64,000 nt of DNA from an uncultured Verrucomicrobiota bacterium (GTDB taxonomy: Bacteria; Verrucomicrobiota; Verrucomicrobiia; Opitutales; Opitutaceae): NCBI GenBank assembly GCA_903898675.1, contig CAIUGM010000008.1, forward strand, positions 62,001-126,000, given 5' to 3'. Made by a program: the position numbers and the translations under genes. Of the stretch, positions 42,776-52,301 are shown in pieces. The notes under the pieces are model-generated. The model did not search any database. It saw nothing but the letters and a program-made list of their open reading frames with translations, and was not told where the DNA came from. Position 1 is the stretch's first letter. The number at the start of each line of letters is the position of its first letter.

Positions 42776-42852
42776 GCGGAAACGCGGAAGAACTGAACTA
42801 CGGAAGCCCGGCCAATTCGCGTCATCCGCCCTTTCGCCCTTTCGCGATCTCC
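42776..42852. repeat. Inverted pair of tandem octamer arrays between lpd and the holin-like gene
   Basis: Left arm (42776-42807) is four degenerate octamers beginning GCGGAAAC, GCGGAAGA. Right arm (42821-42852) is GTCATCCG then CCCTTTCG twice. Its complement reads CGAAAGGG twice, so the arms are loosely inverted copies. The layout matches the heptamer arrays in the gap-pgk interval and in uvrA. Confidence 0.65.
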
Positions 42853-42855
42853 TCC

Positions 42856-43272
42856 TCAGATATCGATCACATCATCCCGCTTGCCCATGGGGGCGGCGGG
42901 CGGCGTTCCGGGCGGCTTCGGCGGGGTCAGCAGCCGGTTGAGCACCAGATTGGTCACGCTGACGATCAACGCCCCCAGCATGGCCGCGCCGAAAGTCGAA
43001 ACATGGAAGCCATCGACCAGCCGCCCGACGAAATAGAACAGCAGGGCATTGATGATCCAGATGCCGATGCCGAGCGTGAGGACGATGAAAGGCAGCGTGA
43101 AAAGCAGCAAAAGCGGCTTCAGGACGGCATTGAAGAAACTCAGGACCAGCACGACGACCAGCAGGGTGCCACCCGTGTCGTAGCTGATGCCGCGCACGAT
43201 CTTCGTGCTAAGCCAGACCCCGACGGCGAGCACCATCCATCGTACCAGCAGATTGACGAACGCGTTGTTCAT
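42856..43272 (-). CDS. Phage-holin-family-4/YvlD-like membrane protein
   Basis: 138 residues with four hydrophobic helices. The family pattern LLVRWMVLAVGVWLSTKIV, SFFNAVLKPLLLLFTLPF, GIGIWIINALLFYFVG and the final SVTNLVLNRLL are present. A Pro-rich tail ends the protein (TPPKPPGTPP). Despite the family name it is a chromosomal inner-membrane protein of unknown role and no phage genes are nearby. It diverges from the glycosyltransferase gene, the two starts being only 42 bases apart. Confidence 0.9.
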   Translation of the reverse strand: MNNAFVNLLVRWMVLAVGVWLSTKIVRGISYDTGGTLLVVVLVLSFFNAVLKPLLLLFTLPFIVLTLGIGIWIINALLFYFVGRLVDGFHVSTFGAAMLGALIVSVTNLVLNRLLTPPKPPGTPPAAPMGKRDDVIDI

Positions 43273-43314
43273 TGAATGATGTCCCTACTTTTTGCCGCGG
43301 ACCCCCGCGGAGCA

Positions 43315-44400
43315 ATGAAAATTCTCATCGTCCAGGACTACCTCCGCAGCGGCGGCACCGAACGCCAGTCCGTGTTCATGGCCACGGCTTTCGCCAAGGC
43401 CGGGCACGAGGTCACCCTGCTGACCTTCCGTCCGCGCGGCGTACTGGAATTGGACGCCGGGCAGCAGCCCTTCGCCTTCCGGTCGCTGCAGCCGTTCGAC
43501 ACCCGCCTCGACTGGTTTGCCCCGGGCCTGCTCGGGGCCGCCGAGGAAGCCGCCCCCGACCTCGTGCTCTGCATGGGTCGCATGGCGAACTGCTATGCCG
43601 GCTTCATCCAGCGCCGCCTCCCCCGCGCGGCGGTGGTGTGCACGATGCGCACCGGCAAGGCCCTGCCCGCCCTTTTTCTGCGTTCCATGCGGCTGTGCCG
43701 GCACGTCATTGCCAACAGCCACGTCGCCAAGCGCGTCCTCACCGACCAGCACGACATCCCTTCCCACAAGATCACGGTCATCCATAATTCCGTCCTGGGC
43801 TTCACCGACGAGACCGCGCCGCGCAACCAGGCCCTGCGCCGCTACCATGGCGCCAACCAGAGCACCGTCGTGCTGGTCAACGTGGCGATGTTCCGGCCCG
43901 AGAAGAACCAGCGCGAACTGATTGAGATCTGCGCCAAGCTCCCCGGCTACCTCGACTGGCAGCTCTGGCTCGCCGGCGAGGGCCCGGCCCGAAAAAAATG
44001 CGAACGCCTGGCCCACGACCTCGGCCTCGGCGCCCGCGTCAAGTTCCTCGGCTACCAGTCCGACCCGGCCCCCCTGTACCTCGCCTCGGATATCGCCGTG
44101 CTCGCCTCGCAAAGCGAGTCGCTGTCGAATTTCCTGATCGAGGCCCAGCTCCACGGGTTGCCCGCGGTGGCCTATGACATTGTCGGGGTCGGCGAATGCT
44201 TTGTGCCGGACCGGTCGGGCTGCCTGATCGCCAACCTCGACCAACCCGGCTTTGTCGCCGCCCTCGACCGCCTGATCCGGAACCCCGCCCAGCGCCAGCG
44301 GTTCGGGGAACTCGGCCGCCAGCATGCCCAGGCCAATTTCGTGCCCGAGCGGCAGGTCCAGGCACATCTCACGCTCTTCCGGGAAGTGACAAAGGGCTAG
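43315..44400 (+). CDS. Family 4 (GT-B) glycosyltransferase
   Basis: 361 residues. The N-terminal domain opens with ILIVQDYLRSGGTERQSVFMA, and the C-terminal domain has VAMFRPEKNQRELIEIC, LWLAGEGP and SQSESLSNFLIEAQLHGLPAVAYD, the E-x7-E donor-binding region of GT4. It would transfer a sugar from an activated donor in lipopolysaccharide or exopolysaccharide assembly. ATG at 43315 gives the expected N-terminus; an earlier ATG at 43276 overlaps the divergent promoter region. No other glycan genes flank it. Donor and acceptor unknown. Confidence 0.92.
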   Translation: MKILIVQDYLRSGGTERQSVFMATAFAKAGHEVTLLTFRPRGVLELDAGQQPFAFRSLQPFDTRLDWFAPGLLGAAEEAAPDLVLCMGRMANCYAGFIQRRLPRAAVVCTMRTGKALPALFLRSMRLCRHVIANSHVAKRVLTDQHDIPSHKITVIHNSVLGFTDETAPRNQALRRYHGANQSTVVLVNVAMFRPEKNQRELIEICAKLPGYLDWQLWLAGEGPARKKCERLAHDLGLGARVKFLGYQSDPAPLYLASDIAVLASQSESLSNFLIEAQLHGLPAVAYDIVGVGECFVPDRSGCLIANLDQPGFVAALDRLIRNPAQRQRFGELGRQHAQANFVPERQVQAHLTLFREVTKG

Positions 44401-44481
44401 GCCGGGATCGCGGCGATTCCCCGGACACCTCCGCTGCTGACAGCATTATGTCAGGAGACACCCGCCGCCACACTCCCGGGT

Positions 44482-47400
44482 TTGCATTCCGGTAATTCGT
44501 GCTCATTTGTGCCAGCAGTGCCGCCCAAACCCGCCCCCGAGTCCATTCGCCTGCGCGGCGTCCGCCAGAACAACCTCAAGGGTTTTGACCTCGATCTACC
44601 ACTCGGGAAATTCATCGTCGTCACCGGCCTGAGCGGGGCCGGCAAGTCCTCGCTGGTGTTTGATACGCTCCACGCCGAGGGACAACGGCGCTACGTCGAG
44701 ACCTTTTCCGCCTACACCCGGCAGTTCCTGGACCTGCTGGACAAGCCCAAGGTCGATTCCATCGAGAACATCCGGCCCTCCATTGCCATCGAGCAGACCA
44801 ACACGGTCAAGACCTCGCGATCCACCGTCGGCACGATGACCGAGCTGACGGACTTCGCCAAGGTCTGGTTCAGCCACGTCGCCGGGTGCTTTGATCCGGC
44901 CACCGGCGAGAAGGTCGAGGACGACAACCCGCAGACCATCTGGGCCAAGACCCATGCAGCGCATGGCACGGCGAACCTGCTGCTCTGCTTCCGCATCGCC
45001 AAGCCGGATAACTTGGCGTGGACCGAAGTGCTGACGAGCATCAAGGGCCAGGGCTACACCCGGGTGCTGGCGTCGAAGGAAAAGTCGAAGACCGATCTGA
45101 TGCTATACAAGATCGATGGCCTCTTAAGCCAGCCTTCGGCCGCCGCCCTTCGTCATTCGACTTTCCTCTTTGTCGTCCAAGACCGTCTGGCCATCACCGC
45201 CGACAACAAGGCCCGCTTCCTCGAGGCCACCGAAGCCGCCCTGCACTTCGGCAAGGGCGAGGTTTACCTGTTTGAGAATCTGAAATCTGAAATCTCCGAT
45301 TTGAGCTTTATCGGCGCCGGCCATTACTCCCGCGGCCTGCATTCGCCCAAGACCGGCCGGACCTTCCGTGCCGCCTCACCGGGGATGTTCTCCTTCAACT
45401 CCCCGCTCGGCGCTTGCCCGAAATGCCGGGGCTTTGGCCGCGTCATCGACATCGACTACCGCCTCGCCGTCCCCGACCACTCCGTCTCGATCAACGACGG
45501 CGCCATCAAGCCGTGGGAAGGGGAAGTCTACGGTGAATCCAAGCGCGACCTGCTCACGTTCACCAAGAAAAGAGGCATCCCCACCAACGTCCCGTTCGCC
45601 GCGCTCACACCCGAGCAGAAGGCCTTCGTCATCGACGGCGAGCCCGGCTACGGCAAGGAGAACGGCAAGGAATGGCCCAAGTATTGGTACGGCCTGAAGG
45701 GCTTCTTCCGTTACCTTGAGAAGACGACGTACAAGATGCACGTGCGCGTCTTCCTCTCGCGCTTCCGGACCTACAACCAATGCCCGGAGTGCCACGGAGC
45801 CCGGCTGCAACCCGAAGCCCTCTGCTGGAAATGGCAGGGCACCACGCTGCCCAGTCTCTATCAACTCCCGGTGAGTGAACTGCTCGCGCTGATGCAGTCG
45901 GCGGGAGACTCCGCGGTGCCACCGGATTCGGCGTCCGGCCATCACCAGCGCGATCTGGCCTATGAGTCCATGGTCACCCGCCTGCGCTACCTCGCCCAGG
46001 TCGGCCTCGGGTACCTGACCCTCGACCGCACGTCGCGCACCCTTTCCGGCGGCGAGGTCCAGCGCGTCAATCTCACTTCCTGCCTCGGCACCTCGCTGGT
46101 CGACACGCTGTTCGTCCTCGATGAACCGTCCGTCGGCCTGCATCCGCGCGATATCGACCGGCTCCTCGGCATCATCCGGACCCTGACGGACACGGGCAAC
46201 ACCGTCGTCGTGGTCGAGCACGACGAGGCGATGATCCGGGCCGCCGACCACGTCGTGGAGGTCGGGCCCGAGCCCGGTGCGCGCGGTGGCGAAATTGTCT
46301 TTCAGGGGACCGTGCCCGCCATGCTGGCTTCGCCCCGCAGCATCACCGGCGCCTATTTTTCGGGCCGCCAGCGCATCGACGCGCCGGCCCAGCGCCGGCC
46401 GAAGCCGGCCGCCTGGCTGCGTTTCACCAACGCCACGAAGCACAATATCCAGCACCTGGATTTCCGCCTGCCGCTGCAGCGCCTGGTCTGCCTGTCCGGC
46501 GTGTCCGGCTCGGGCAAGTCCACGCTGCTCGACAATGTCATCCACCAGGGCCTGCTGACGCAGCGCAACCTGATGACCGATGATCCGGCGTCGTTCGCCT
46601 CGATCCAGTCCGACCTGCCTTTCTCCGAGGTCGTGCTCGTCGACCAGTCGCCGTTGAGCCGGACTCCGCGCTCAAATCCCGCCCTCTACTGCGAGGCCTG
46701 GGAGTTGATCCGGGAGCTCTACGCCACGGTGCCCGCCGCCCAGGAAGCGGGCTTCAGTCCGTCGACGTTTTCCTTCAACAGCGGCGAGGGCCGCTGCGAC
46801 CACTGCCAGGGCCTCGGCAGCGAACGCGTGGAAATGCAGTTCCTCTCCGATGTCTTCGTGCCCTGCCCCATCTGCGAGGGCCGGCGCTTCAAGCCGGAGG
46901 TGCTGGCCATCGTCTGGAACGGCCGGTCCGTAGCGGGCCTGCTCGCCACCACGATTGCGGATGCGCTGCCACTGTTTGCCGGTCACGCCGAAATCCAGCA
47001 GCGCCTGGCCGCGCTCGACGAGGTCGGGCTGGGCTACCTCCCGCTCGGCCAGCCGCTGAATACGCTCAGCGGTGGCGAATCGCAGCGCCTCAAGCTCGTG
47101 CGCTACCTTTCGGACTACGCCAGCGATGCGCAAATTCCGGCGCAAGATTCTGGAATCCCACCGCCCAAGTCTCAAATTCCAGCCGGCGCGCTGCTCCTGC
47201 TGGACGAGCCCACCACCGGCCTGCACCGGCACGACGTGAAGCGGTTGCTCGCCGTCCTGCAGCGCATCGTGGACCAGGGCCACAGCGTCGTGGTGATTGA
47301 GCACAACCTCGACGTCCTGAAGTCCGCCGACTGGATCCTTGAGGTTGGCCCGGAAGCCGGCTCCGGCGGCGGCCGCATCGTCGCCGAGGGTCCGCCCGAG

Positions 47401-50325
47401 GCCATCGCCCGCGCCGACACCGCCACCTCCCCCTTCCTCCGCGACGCCCTGTCACTTGGTAACGCAATACGTTACAACGGATCGGAACTGATGGCGGCGG
47501 AGGATCCGGCACCTTATCAGGCGGGCCTGACCCTCGGGGCCAGCGAACTGACCGTGATCGGGGCCCGGGAGAACAACCTCAAGAACATCTCGCTGACCAT
47601 TCCGCACCGGCAGCTGACGGTCGTCACCGGCGTCTCGGGCTCGGGCAAGTCCACGCTGGCCTTCGACATCATCTTTGCCGAGGGCCAGCGGCGCTTCATG
47701 GAGTCGATGTCCCCGTATGCGCGGCAGTTCGTGGAGCAACTGCCGCGACCCGACATGGACCGGCTGACCGGGATTCCCCCGACCGTCGCGATCGAGCAGC
47801 GCGTCACGCGCGGGTCGCGCAAGTCGACCGTCGCCACCATCACCGAGGTCGCCCAGTACCTCCGCCTCCTCTACGCCCGGCTCGGCATCCAGCACCACCC
47901 GGAAACCGGCCGCGCCGTGACGCCCCTTTCGCCCGGCCAGTTGCGCCGGCTCCTCGACAAGGTCGTCGCCTCGCCCGCGGGCCGCAAGGCGAAGCACCTG
48001 TACCTGTGCGCCCCGCTCATCCGCGGCCGCAAGGGCCACCATGAGCCGATCGCCAAGTGGATTGAAAGGCAGGGTTACGCACTCATGCGCGCGGACGGCC
48101 GGCTGCTGCGCGTCGACACGTTCCAGAAACTCGATCGCTACAAGGAGCATGATGTTGAGGTCGTGGTCTGCGACCTGAAGTCGCAGATTGGCAGCCGAAA
48201 GCCGAAAGCCGAAGGTCGAAAGTCCGGAGCGGGCAAAATCGACCCTCGTCCCTCGTCCTTCGATTCTCCAGCGCGAGCGCTGGAGACCGCCCTTCGTCTC
48301 GGCAAAGGCGCGTGCTTCCTCGTCACGCCCACGGGCCAGGTCCTCTCCTGGTTCTCCACCACCCGCACGGACATCGCCTCCGGGGAATCCTTCCCCGAGC
48401 TCGACCCCAAGCATTTCTCCTTCAATTCGCCGAAGGGCTGGTGCCCGACGTGCCGCGGTCACGGACGCATCTACGACTGGATGCTGCAGCCGGATGAGGA
48501 CGAGGAAAGGTCGCCGGAGGTGGCTGACGCACTGCGCAGCTTCGATCCCGCTGATCCCGCCTCACACGGCAAGGCGTGCCCGACCTGTCACGGCGAACGG
48601 CTCAACCGCATCGCCCGGGCGGTGAAACTGCCGCTCAAGCAGGGTGAACCCATCAGCCTGCCGACGCTCGTGGGACTTACGCCCGCCGGCCTGATCGCCC
48701 AGCTGCGCAACCTGCAGCTGGAGGCCCGCGGCAAGCTCATCACCCAGGACATCGTGCCCCAGATCGAGGAGCGGCTGCGCTTTCTCGGCCAGGTCGGTTT
48801 GGATTACCTGGAGATGGACCGTCCGACCGAGACGCTCTCCGGCGGCGAGGCCCAGCGCATCCGGCTGGCGGCCCAGCTCGGTTCCAACCTTTCCGGTGTG
48901 CTCTATGTCCTCGACGAACCTTCCATCGGCTTGCACGCCCGGGACAACGACCGGCTGATCGACACGCTGATCACCCTGCGCGAGAAGGGTAACACCCTGC
49001 TGGTCGTAGAGCACGACGACGGCGTCATGGCACGCGCCGACCGGATCATCGACCTCGGCCCGGGCGCGGGCATCCACGGTGGTACCGTGCTCGCGAACGA
49101 CACACCGGCCGAACTGCGCAAGAATGCCGGCTCACTCACCGGCCTCTATCTCGACAAGGGGATCAAGCACCCGCTGAGGGGAAAGTATCGGGAAATCCCA
49201 AAGGCCAAAATCCAAACGCCAAAAATTCCTGCGTGGCTGGATCTCACCGGGATCAATTTCCGCAACCTGAAAAACGAGTCGCTGCACCTCCCGCTCGGGC
49301 GGCTGATCATGGTGTGCGGGCCGAGCGGCGCGGGCAAATCCACGCTTTTCCGCGACATCCTGCATCCGGCCGTAAGCTGCGCCATCAAGCAGCGGAAGGC
49401 CCGGCTCACCGGCCAGGACTTCGCGCGTCTCACCGGGTTTGAAGCAGAATCGAAAATCGGGAACCAAAAAACCCCAACCCTGTTCGCCGCCCTCACCGGC
49501 GCCCACGGCTTCAAGACCGTCGTCGAAGTGGACCAGTCGCCCATTGGCAAGACGCCGCGTTCCACGCCCGCCACCTACCTGGGGATCTTCGACCTGATCC
49601 GCCAGTTCTTCGCCTCGCTGCCGGAGTCCAAGATGCGCGGGTACACCGCAAGCCGTTTCTCGTTCAACACCGCCGGCGGGCGCTGCCTGACCTGCTCGGG
49701 CGCCGGGCGCATCAAGCTGGAGATGGCTTTCATGCCCGATTCCTACTTGCCGTGCGACGACTGCGGCGGCTCGCGCTATGGCCCGGAGCTGGCCGACATC
49801 ACCTGGAAAGGCAAAACCGTCGGCCAGGTGCTGAAGCTTTCCTTTGATGAGGCGGCGGTGTTCTTCGATTTCCACTCACAGCTCTCCCAGGTCTGCCGGC
49901 TGATGGTGGACTGCGGCCTTGGCTACCTCACGCTCGGGCAAAGCAGCCCGTCCCTGTCCGGCGGCGAGGCGCAGCGCCTGAAGCTCGTCACCGAGCTGAC
50001 CAAGGGCCTGCAAACCTACCAGGAACGCTCCCGCGGCATCGCGATCCGCAACCTCTACCTGCTGGAGGAGCCGACCATCGGCCTGCACCTGAGCGACTGC
50101 GAAAAACTCATCGACGTGCTGCACAACCTCGTGGAGCAGGGCCACAGCGTCGTGGTGATCGAGCACCATATGGATCTGCTCGCCGAGGCCGACTACATCA
50201 TCGAACTCGGGCCGGGCGGCGGACCCAACGGCGGTGAGATTCTTTATCAGGGCCCGCTCGCCGGACTGCTCAAGGTGAAGGGGAGCCCGACGGCGCCGTA
50301 TCTGCGCTTAAAACTGAAGAGTTGA
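44482..50325 (+). CDS. uvrA: Double-length excinuclease ABC subunit A
   Basis: 1947 residues, about twice normal UvrA. Four ATPase modules are visible. Walker A motifs lie at 49 (GLSGAGKSS), 673 (GVSGSGKST), 1050 (GVSGSGKST) and 1613 (GPSGAGKST). Signatures lie at 521 (LSGGEVQRV), 862 (LSGGESQRL), 1452 (LSGGEAQRI) and 1825 (LSGGEAQRL). Zinc-type CxxC pairs recur ([32 protein letters not shown]). This is two UvrA units in one chain, as known in Chlamydiae. UvrA scans DNA for damage with UvrB. Several low-complexity segments coincide with heptamer repeats. The start is uncertain: TTG at 44482, GTG at 44509 or GTG at 44518. No ribosome site is clear. Confidence 0.96.
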   Translation: MHSGNSCSFVPAVPPKPAPESIRLRGVRQNNLKGFDLDLPLGKFIVVTGLSGAGKSSLVFDTLHAEGQRRYVETFSAYTRQFLDLLDKPKVDSIENIRPSIAIEQTNTVKTSRSTVGTMTELTDFAKVWFSHVAGCFDPATGEKVEDDNPQTIWAKTHAAHGTANLLLCFRIAKPDNLAWTEVLTSIKGQGYTRVLASKEKSKTDLMLYKIDGLLSQPSAAALRHSTFLFVVQDRLAITADNKARFLEATEAALHFGKGEVYLFENLKSEISDLSFIGAGHYSRGLHSPKTGRTFRAASPGMFSFNSPLGACPKCRGFGRVIDIDYRLAVPDHSVSINDGAIKPWEGEVYGESKRDLLTFTKKRGIPTNVPFAALTPEQKAFVIDGEPGYGKENGKEWPKYWYGLKGFFRYLEKTTYKMHVRVFLSRFRTYNQCPECHGARLQPEALCWKWQGTTLPSLYQLPVSELLALMQSAGDSAVPPDSASGHHQRDLAYESMVTRLRYLAQVGLGYLTLDRTSRTLSGGEVQRVNLTSCLGTSLVDTLFVLDEPSVGLHPRDIDRLLGIIRTLTDTGNTVVVVEHDEAMIRAADHVVEVGPEPGARGGEIVFQGTVPAMLASPRSITGAYFSGRQRIDAPAQRRPKPAAWLRFTNATKHNIQHLDFRLPLQRLVCLSGVSGSGKSTLLDNVIHQGLLTQRNLMTDDPASFASIQSDLPFSEVVLVDQSPLSRTPRSNPALYCEAWELIRELYATVPAAQEAGFSPSTFSFNSGEGRCDHCQGLGSERVEMQFLSDVFVPCPICEGRRFKPEVLAIVWNGRSVAGLLATTIADALPLFAGHAEIQQRLAALDEVGLGYLPLGQPLNTLSGGESQRLKLVRYLSDYASDAQIPAQDSGIPPPKSQIPAGALLLLDEPTTGLHRHDVKRLLAVLQRIVDQGHSVVVIEHNLDVLKSADWILEVGPEAGSGGGRIVAEGPPEAIARADTATSPFLRDALSLGNAIRYNGSELMAAEDPAPYQAGLTLGASELTVIGARENNLKNISLTIPHRQLTVVTGVSGSGKSTLAFDIIFAEGQRRFMESMSPYARQFVEQLPRPDMDRLTGIPPTVAIEQRVTRGSRKSTVATITEVAQYLRLLYARLGIQHHPETGRAVTPLSPGQLRRLLDKVVASPAGRKAKHLYLCAPLIRGRKGHHEPIAKWIERQGYALMRADGRLLRVDTFQKLDRYKEHDVEVVVCDLKSQIGSRKPKAEGRKSGAGKIDPRPSSFDSPARALETALRLGKGACFLVTPTGQVLSWFSTTRTDIASGESFPELDPKHFSFNSPKGWCPTCRGHGRIYDWMLQPDEDEERSPEVADALRSFDPADPASHGKACPTCHGERLNRIARAVKLPLKQGEPISLPTLVGLTPAGLIAQLRNLQLEARGKLITQDIVPQIEERLRFLGQVGLDYLEMDRPTETLSGGEAQRIRLAAQLGSNLSGVLYVLDEPSIGLHARDNDRLIDTLITLREKGNTLLVVEHDDGVMARADRIIDLGPGAGIHGGTVLANDTPAELRKNAGSLTGLYLDKGIKHPLRGKYREIPKAKIQTPKIPAWLDLTGINFRNLKNESLHLPLGRLIMVCGPSGAGKSTLFRDILHPAVSCAIKQRKARLTGQDFARLTGFEAESKIGNQKTPTLFAALTGAHGFKTVVEVDQSPIGKTPRSTPATYLGIFDLIRQFFASLPESKMRGYTASRFSFNTAGGRCLTCSGAGRIKLEMAFMPDSYLPCDDCGGSRYGPELADITWKGKTVGQVLKLSFDEAAVFFDFHSQLSQVCRLMVDCGLGYLTLGQSSPSLSGGEAQRLKLVTELTKGLQTYQERSRGIAIRNLYLLEEPTIGLHLSDCEKLIDVLHNLVEQGHSVVVIEHHMDLLAEADYIIELGPGGGPNGGEILYQGPLAGLLKVKGSPTAPYLRLKLKS
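45133..45174. repeat. Heptamer array inside uvrA, site 1
   Basis: Six 7-base units in register, such as CCTTCGG and CCTTCGT (45133-45174), encoding about residues 218-231. The local peptide ([13 protein letters not shown]) has no counterpart in typical UvrA between the K/D-rich loop and VVQDRLAI. Confidence 0.6.
45274..45308. repeat. Heptamer array inside uvrA, site 2
   Basis: TGAAATC occurs twice in tandem (45281-45294), flanked by related units at the same 7-base phase. It encodes [12 protein letters not shown], an atypical segment just before the FSFNSP region. Confidence 0.75.
47131..47179. repeat. Heptamer array inside uvrA, site 3
   Basis: CAAATTC at 47131 and again at 47173, exactly 42 bases (six units) apart, with degenerate units between. 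It encodes [17 protein letters not shown] between the second signature and its Walker B, a position that is normally a short loop. Confidence 0.75.
48194..48285. repeat. Inverted pair of heptamer arrays inside uvrA, site 4
   Basis: Left arm GCCGAAA twice, then GCCGAAG and GTCGAAA (48194-48221). Right arm CCCTCGT twice then CCTTCGA (48243-48263), the complementary orientation. A perfect palindrome CTCCAGCGCGAGCGCTGGAG follows at 48266-48285. It encodes a Lys/Arg/Pro-rich linker near residues 1235-1270. Confidence 0.8.
49193..49227. repeat. Heptamer array inside uvrA, site 5
   Basis: Five consecutive 7-base units, each starting AAA (for example AAATCCC and AAAGGCC), at 49193-49227. They encode [13 protein letters not shown] in the linker between the third and fourth ATPase modules. 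Confidence 0.8.
49447..49481. repeat. Heptamer array inside uvrA, site 6
   Basis: Five 7-base units from GAATCGA and AAATCGG (49447-49460) to CAACCCT. They encode [13 protein letters not shown], replacing the usual short loop after the fourth Walker A helix. Confidence 0.7.
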
Positions 50326-50341
50326 TAAGCTATCTGAGCTT

Positions 50342-51079
50342 TTATTTTTCAGCTTTTAATTTCTGAGCCGCAAGGGCCTCGTCATAATGCGCCGGAAAAT
50401 AGAACTTAATTCGGCGGAGTGCGCCTTCTTCCTCTGGTGGATATTTCGCCTGCGCAATATCGTCTAGGAGAAGCGAACATAAATCCGAAGATTGAAAGCC
50501 ACTCCAATCCTCTCTGGCAGAGGCAACGATTTCAGGATATTTTATGGGACTGCAGATTTGAACCCCGCCTGAAGGACGGTATCTTACACCAACTTGCGGT
50601 CTATTTGTGATTTGCCCCAAAACGACCAGACACACATCGCCCACCAAGATACGATACGGTAATTCAAGGGATTCTTCCTTATAAGCATAGGCTCCGTGGC
50701 CACGGAGGGGCTTGTTATTGTAATCATTGCATATGCGCGCCCAAGTAATGTGATTTTCCTCCCTAATTTCAAGTTTTGTGGGTCTCGCATCATCCAGATG
50801 CAGTAATAGGTCCGGGATCGCGGCAGTTCCTCTTGCAACCAATTCTTTCATCGCAGGATAAATTATCGGTTTCTGTGATCCCATGATCCCGCCCGTGAAT
50901 TTTGGCTGTGACTCTTCAGCAATGAATTGATCAATCCATGCCGTAGGGTGCTGTCCAATAGTAAATCCGTCTAATTTTTGCAGATCATCAATCAGTTCCT
51001 CGCAGGTTTTTGCCGGCAGATCGTCGGCTCCCTTCATAGCAGTGCAGGAGACCAGAAATGCTAAAAACAGGTATTTCAT
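50342..51079 (-). CDS. Probable lipoprotein of unknown function, AT-richer than neighbours
   Basis: 245 residues. The N-terminus MKYLFLAFLVSCTAMKG has a possible lipobox (LVSC) for lipid attachment at Cys12. The rest is soluble with no recognised domain; some helical repeats (AMKELVARGTAAIPDLLLHL) look HEAT-like. Base composition is clearly lower in G+C than the genes around it and codon choice differs (many A/T third positions), which suggests later acquisition or relaxed constraint. It is convergent with uvrA with a 16-base gap and lies downstream of tsaD on the same strand orientation. Confidence 0.7.
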   Translation of the reverse strand: MKYLFLAFLVSCTAMKGADDLPAKTCEELIDDLQKLDGFTIGQHPTAWIDQFIAEESQPKFTGGIMGSQKPIIYPAMKELVARGTAAIPDLLLHLDDARPTKLEIREENHITWARICNDYNNKPLRGHGAYAYKEESLELPYRILVGDVCLVVLGQITNRPQVGVRYRPSGGVQICSPIKYPEIVASAREDWSGFQSSDLCSLLLDDIAQAKYPPEEEGALRRIKFYFPAHYDEALAAQKLKAEK

Positions 51080-51163
51080 TTAAGGGCAGGGCCTCATTGC
51101 CGGGAAACCAAGTTTTCTAATAGGATTGCCTGAAATAAGTGATTTCCAAGCCCATTGTGAACC

Positions 51164-52204
51164 TTACGCGAGAGCCAGTGGCAGGCTTGGGCTGATCTGT
51201 AGCTGATAGCCCGCCTCGCTCACCCCGCCCGGCTCGCGCTCGGCCCACGCGGCAAAGGCGATCATCCCGGCGTTGTCGCCGGTGTGCTGCGGCTGGGCGC
51301 GCAGAAAAGCAATCCCATGCTCCCGCGCCACCCTCTCCAATCCGGCTTGCAGCGTCCGGTTGTTCGCCACGCCACCTGAAAGCCCGAAACTCCGGTAGAC
51401 GCCCCGCTCCAACGCCAGAGCCGACTTGCGCAGCAGTGCCTCGAACACCGCGTACTGGTAGCTCGCGCAAAAATCGGCTCGCCGGTGTTCGATGACCTCG
51501 GGGGAAAGTTTCTCCAGCTGGTAGCGCAGGCTGGTTTTCAGGCCGGAGAAGCTGAAGTCCAGGGTGGCCCGCTGGGCCATGGCCTTGGGAAACTCAAACG
51601 CGGTGGCACTGCCACCCGCGGCCAGCTTCTCCACCTGCGGACCGCCGGGATAACCGAGGCCGAGCAATTTGGCGCCCTTGTCGAGGGCCTCGCCGGCTGC
51701 GTCGTCGAGCGTAGATGACAACAGCCGGAGACGCCGCGACTCATCGATGGTGAACAAGGCCGTGTTGCCACCCGAAACCAGCAGGCCGAGGTGTGGCAGC
51801 AGTTTCGCCAGCTCCGCCTCGAAGGCGGCGGGATTCGCCGTATGCAGGGGAATGAACGGCGAGAAGGCGTGCGCCCGCAGGTGGTTCACGCCCACCACCG
51901 GCACGTCCCAGGCCAGCCCGAGACTCTTGGCGGCGGACAAACCCATGGCCAGGCAGGCCGCCAGGCCGGGTCCGCTGGTCACGGCGATTTTTGTGATGGC
52001 GGAAGCCGGTGTGTCCGCGAGCGAGCGCCGCAACAGCGGGCCGAAATTCTCGAGGTGCTCCCGACTGGCGAGGTCCGGCACGACCCCGCCATAGGCTTCA
52101 TGGAGGGCGATCTGGCTGTGGACCCATTCGCCCAGCAGGCCGCGCGCCGGGTCGAACACCGCCACGGCGGTCTCATCGCAGGAACTTTCGAGGGCGAGGA
52201 TCAT
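51164..52204 (-). CDS. tsaD: tRNA N6-adenosine threonylcarbamoyltransferase
   Basis: 346 residues. It begins MILALESSCDETAVAVFD. The metal site is HLRAH in VNHLRAHAF, and the ATP-binding region SGGNTAL and the C-terminal GLSGGVANNRTL and GDNAGMIA are present. It transfers threonylcarbamoyl to A37 of ANN-decoding tRNAs with TsaB and TsaE. The ATG at 52204 is the family start. A REP-like palindrome lies directly upstream, between it and the protease gene. Confidence 0.97.
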   Translation of the reverse strand: MILALESSCDETAVAVFDPARGLLGEWVHSQIALHEAYGGVVPDLASREHLENFGPLLRRSLADTPASAITKIAVTSGPGLAACLAMGLSAAKSLGLAWDVPVVGVNHLRAHAFSPFIPLHTANPAAFEAELAKLLPHLGLLVSGGNTALFTIDESRRLRLLSSTLDDAAGEALDKGAKLLGLGYPGGPQVEKLAAGGSATAFEFPKAMAQRATLDFSFSGLKTSLRYQLEKLSPEVIEHRRADFCASYQYAVFEALLRKSALALERGVYRSFGLSGGVANNRTLQAGLERVAREHGIAFLRAQPQHTGDNAGMIAFAAWAEREPGGVSEAGYQLQISPSLPLALA

Positions 52205-52220
52205 GGCGCGAAACGTCCCT

Positions 52221-52279
52221 GTGGGAGCGAGCTTGCTCGCGACTTCCGGCCCATGAGTCGCGGGCAAACTCGCTCCCAC
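52221..52279. repeat. REP-like palindrome, family A, copy 2
   Basis: Left arm beginning GTGGGAGCGAGCTTGCTC (52221-52243) and inverted right arm (52257-52279), one mismatch pair, 13-base spacer. Same arms and spacer length as the copy at 3788. It lies between tsaD and the C-terminal processing protease gene. Confidence 0.88.
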
Positions 52280-52301
52280 CAGGAAATCAATGCCACGAGA
52301 T

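Noticed and set aside
42856-43272. Prophage remnant suggested by the phage-holin family name
   Set aside because: The family is mostly chromosomal membrane proteins, and no phage structural, integrase or lysis gene is nearby.
48194-48285. Intein or intron as explanation for the extra segments in uvrA
   Set aside because: Segments are only about 12-35 residues, lack splicing motifs and show 7-base periodic DNA instead.
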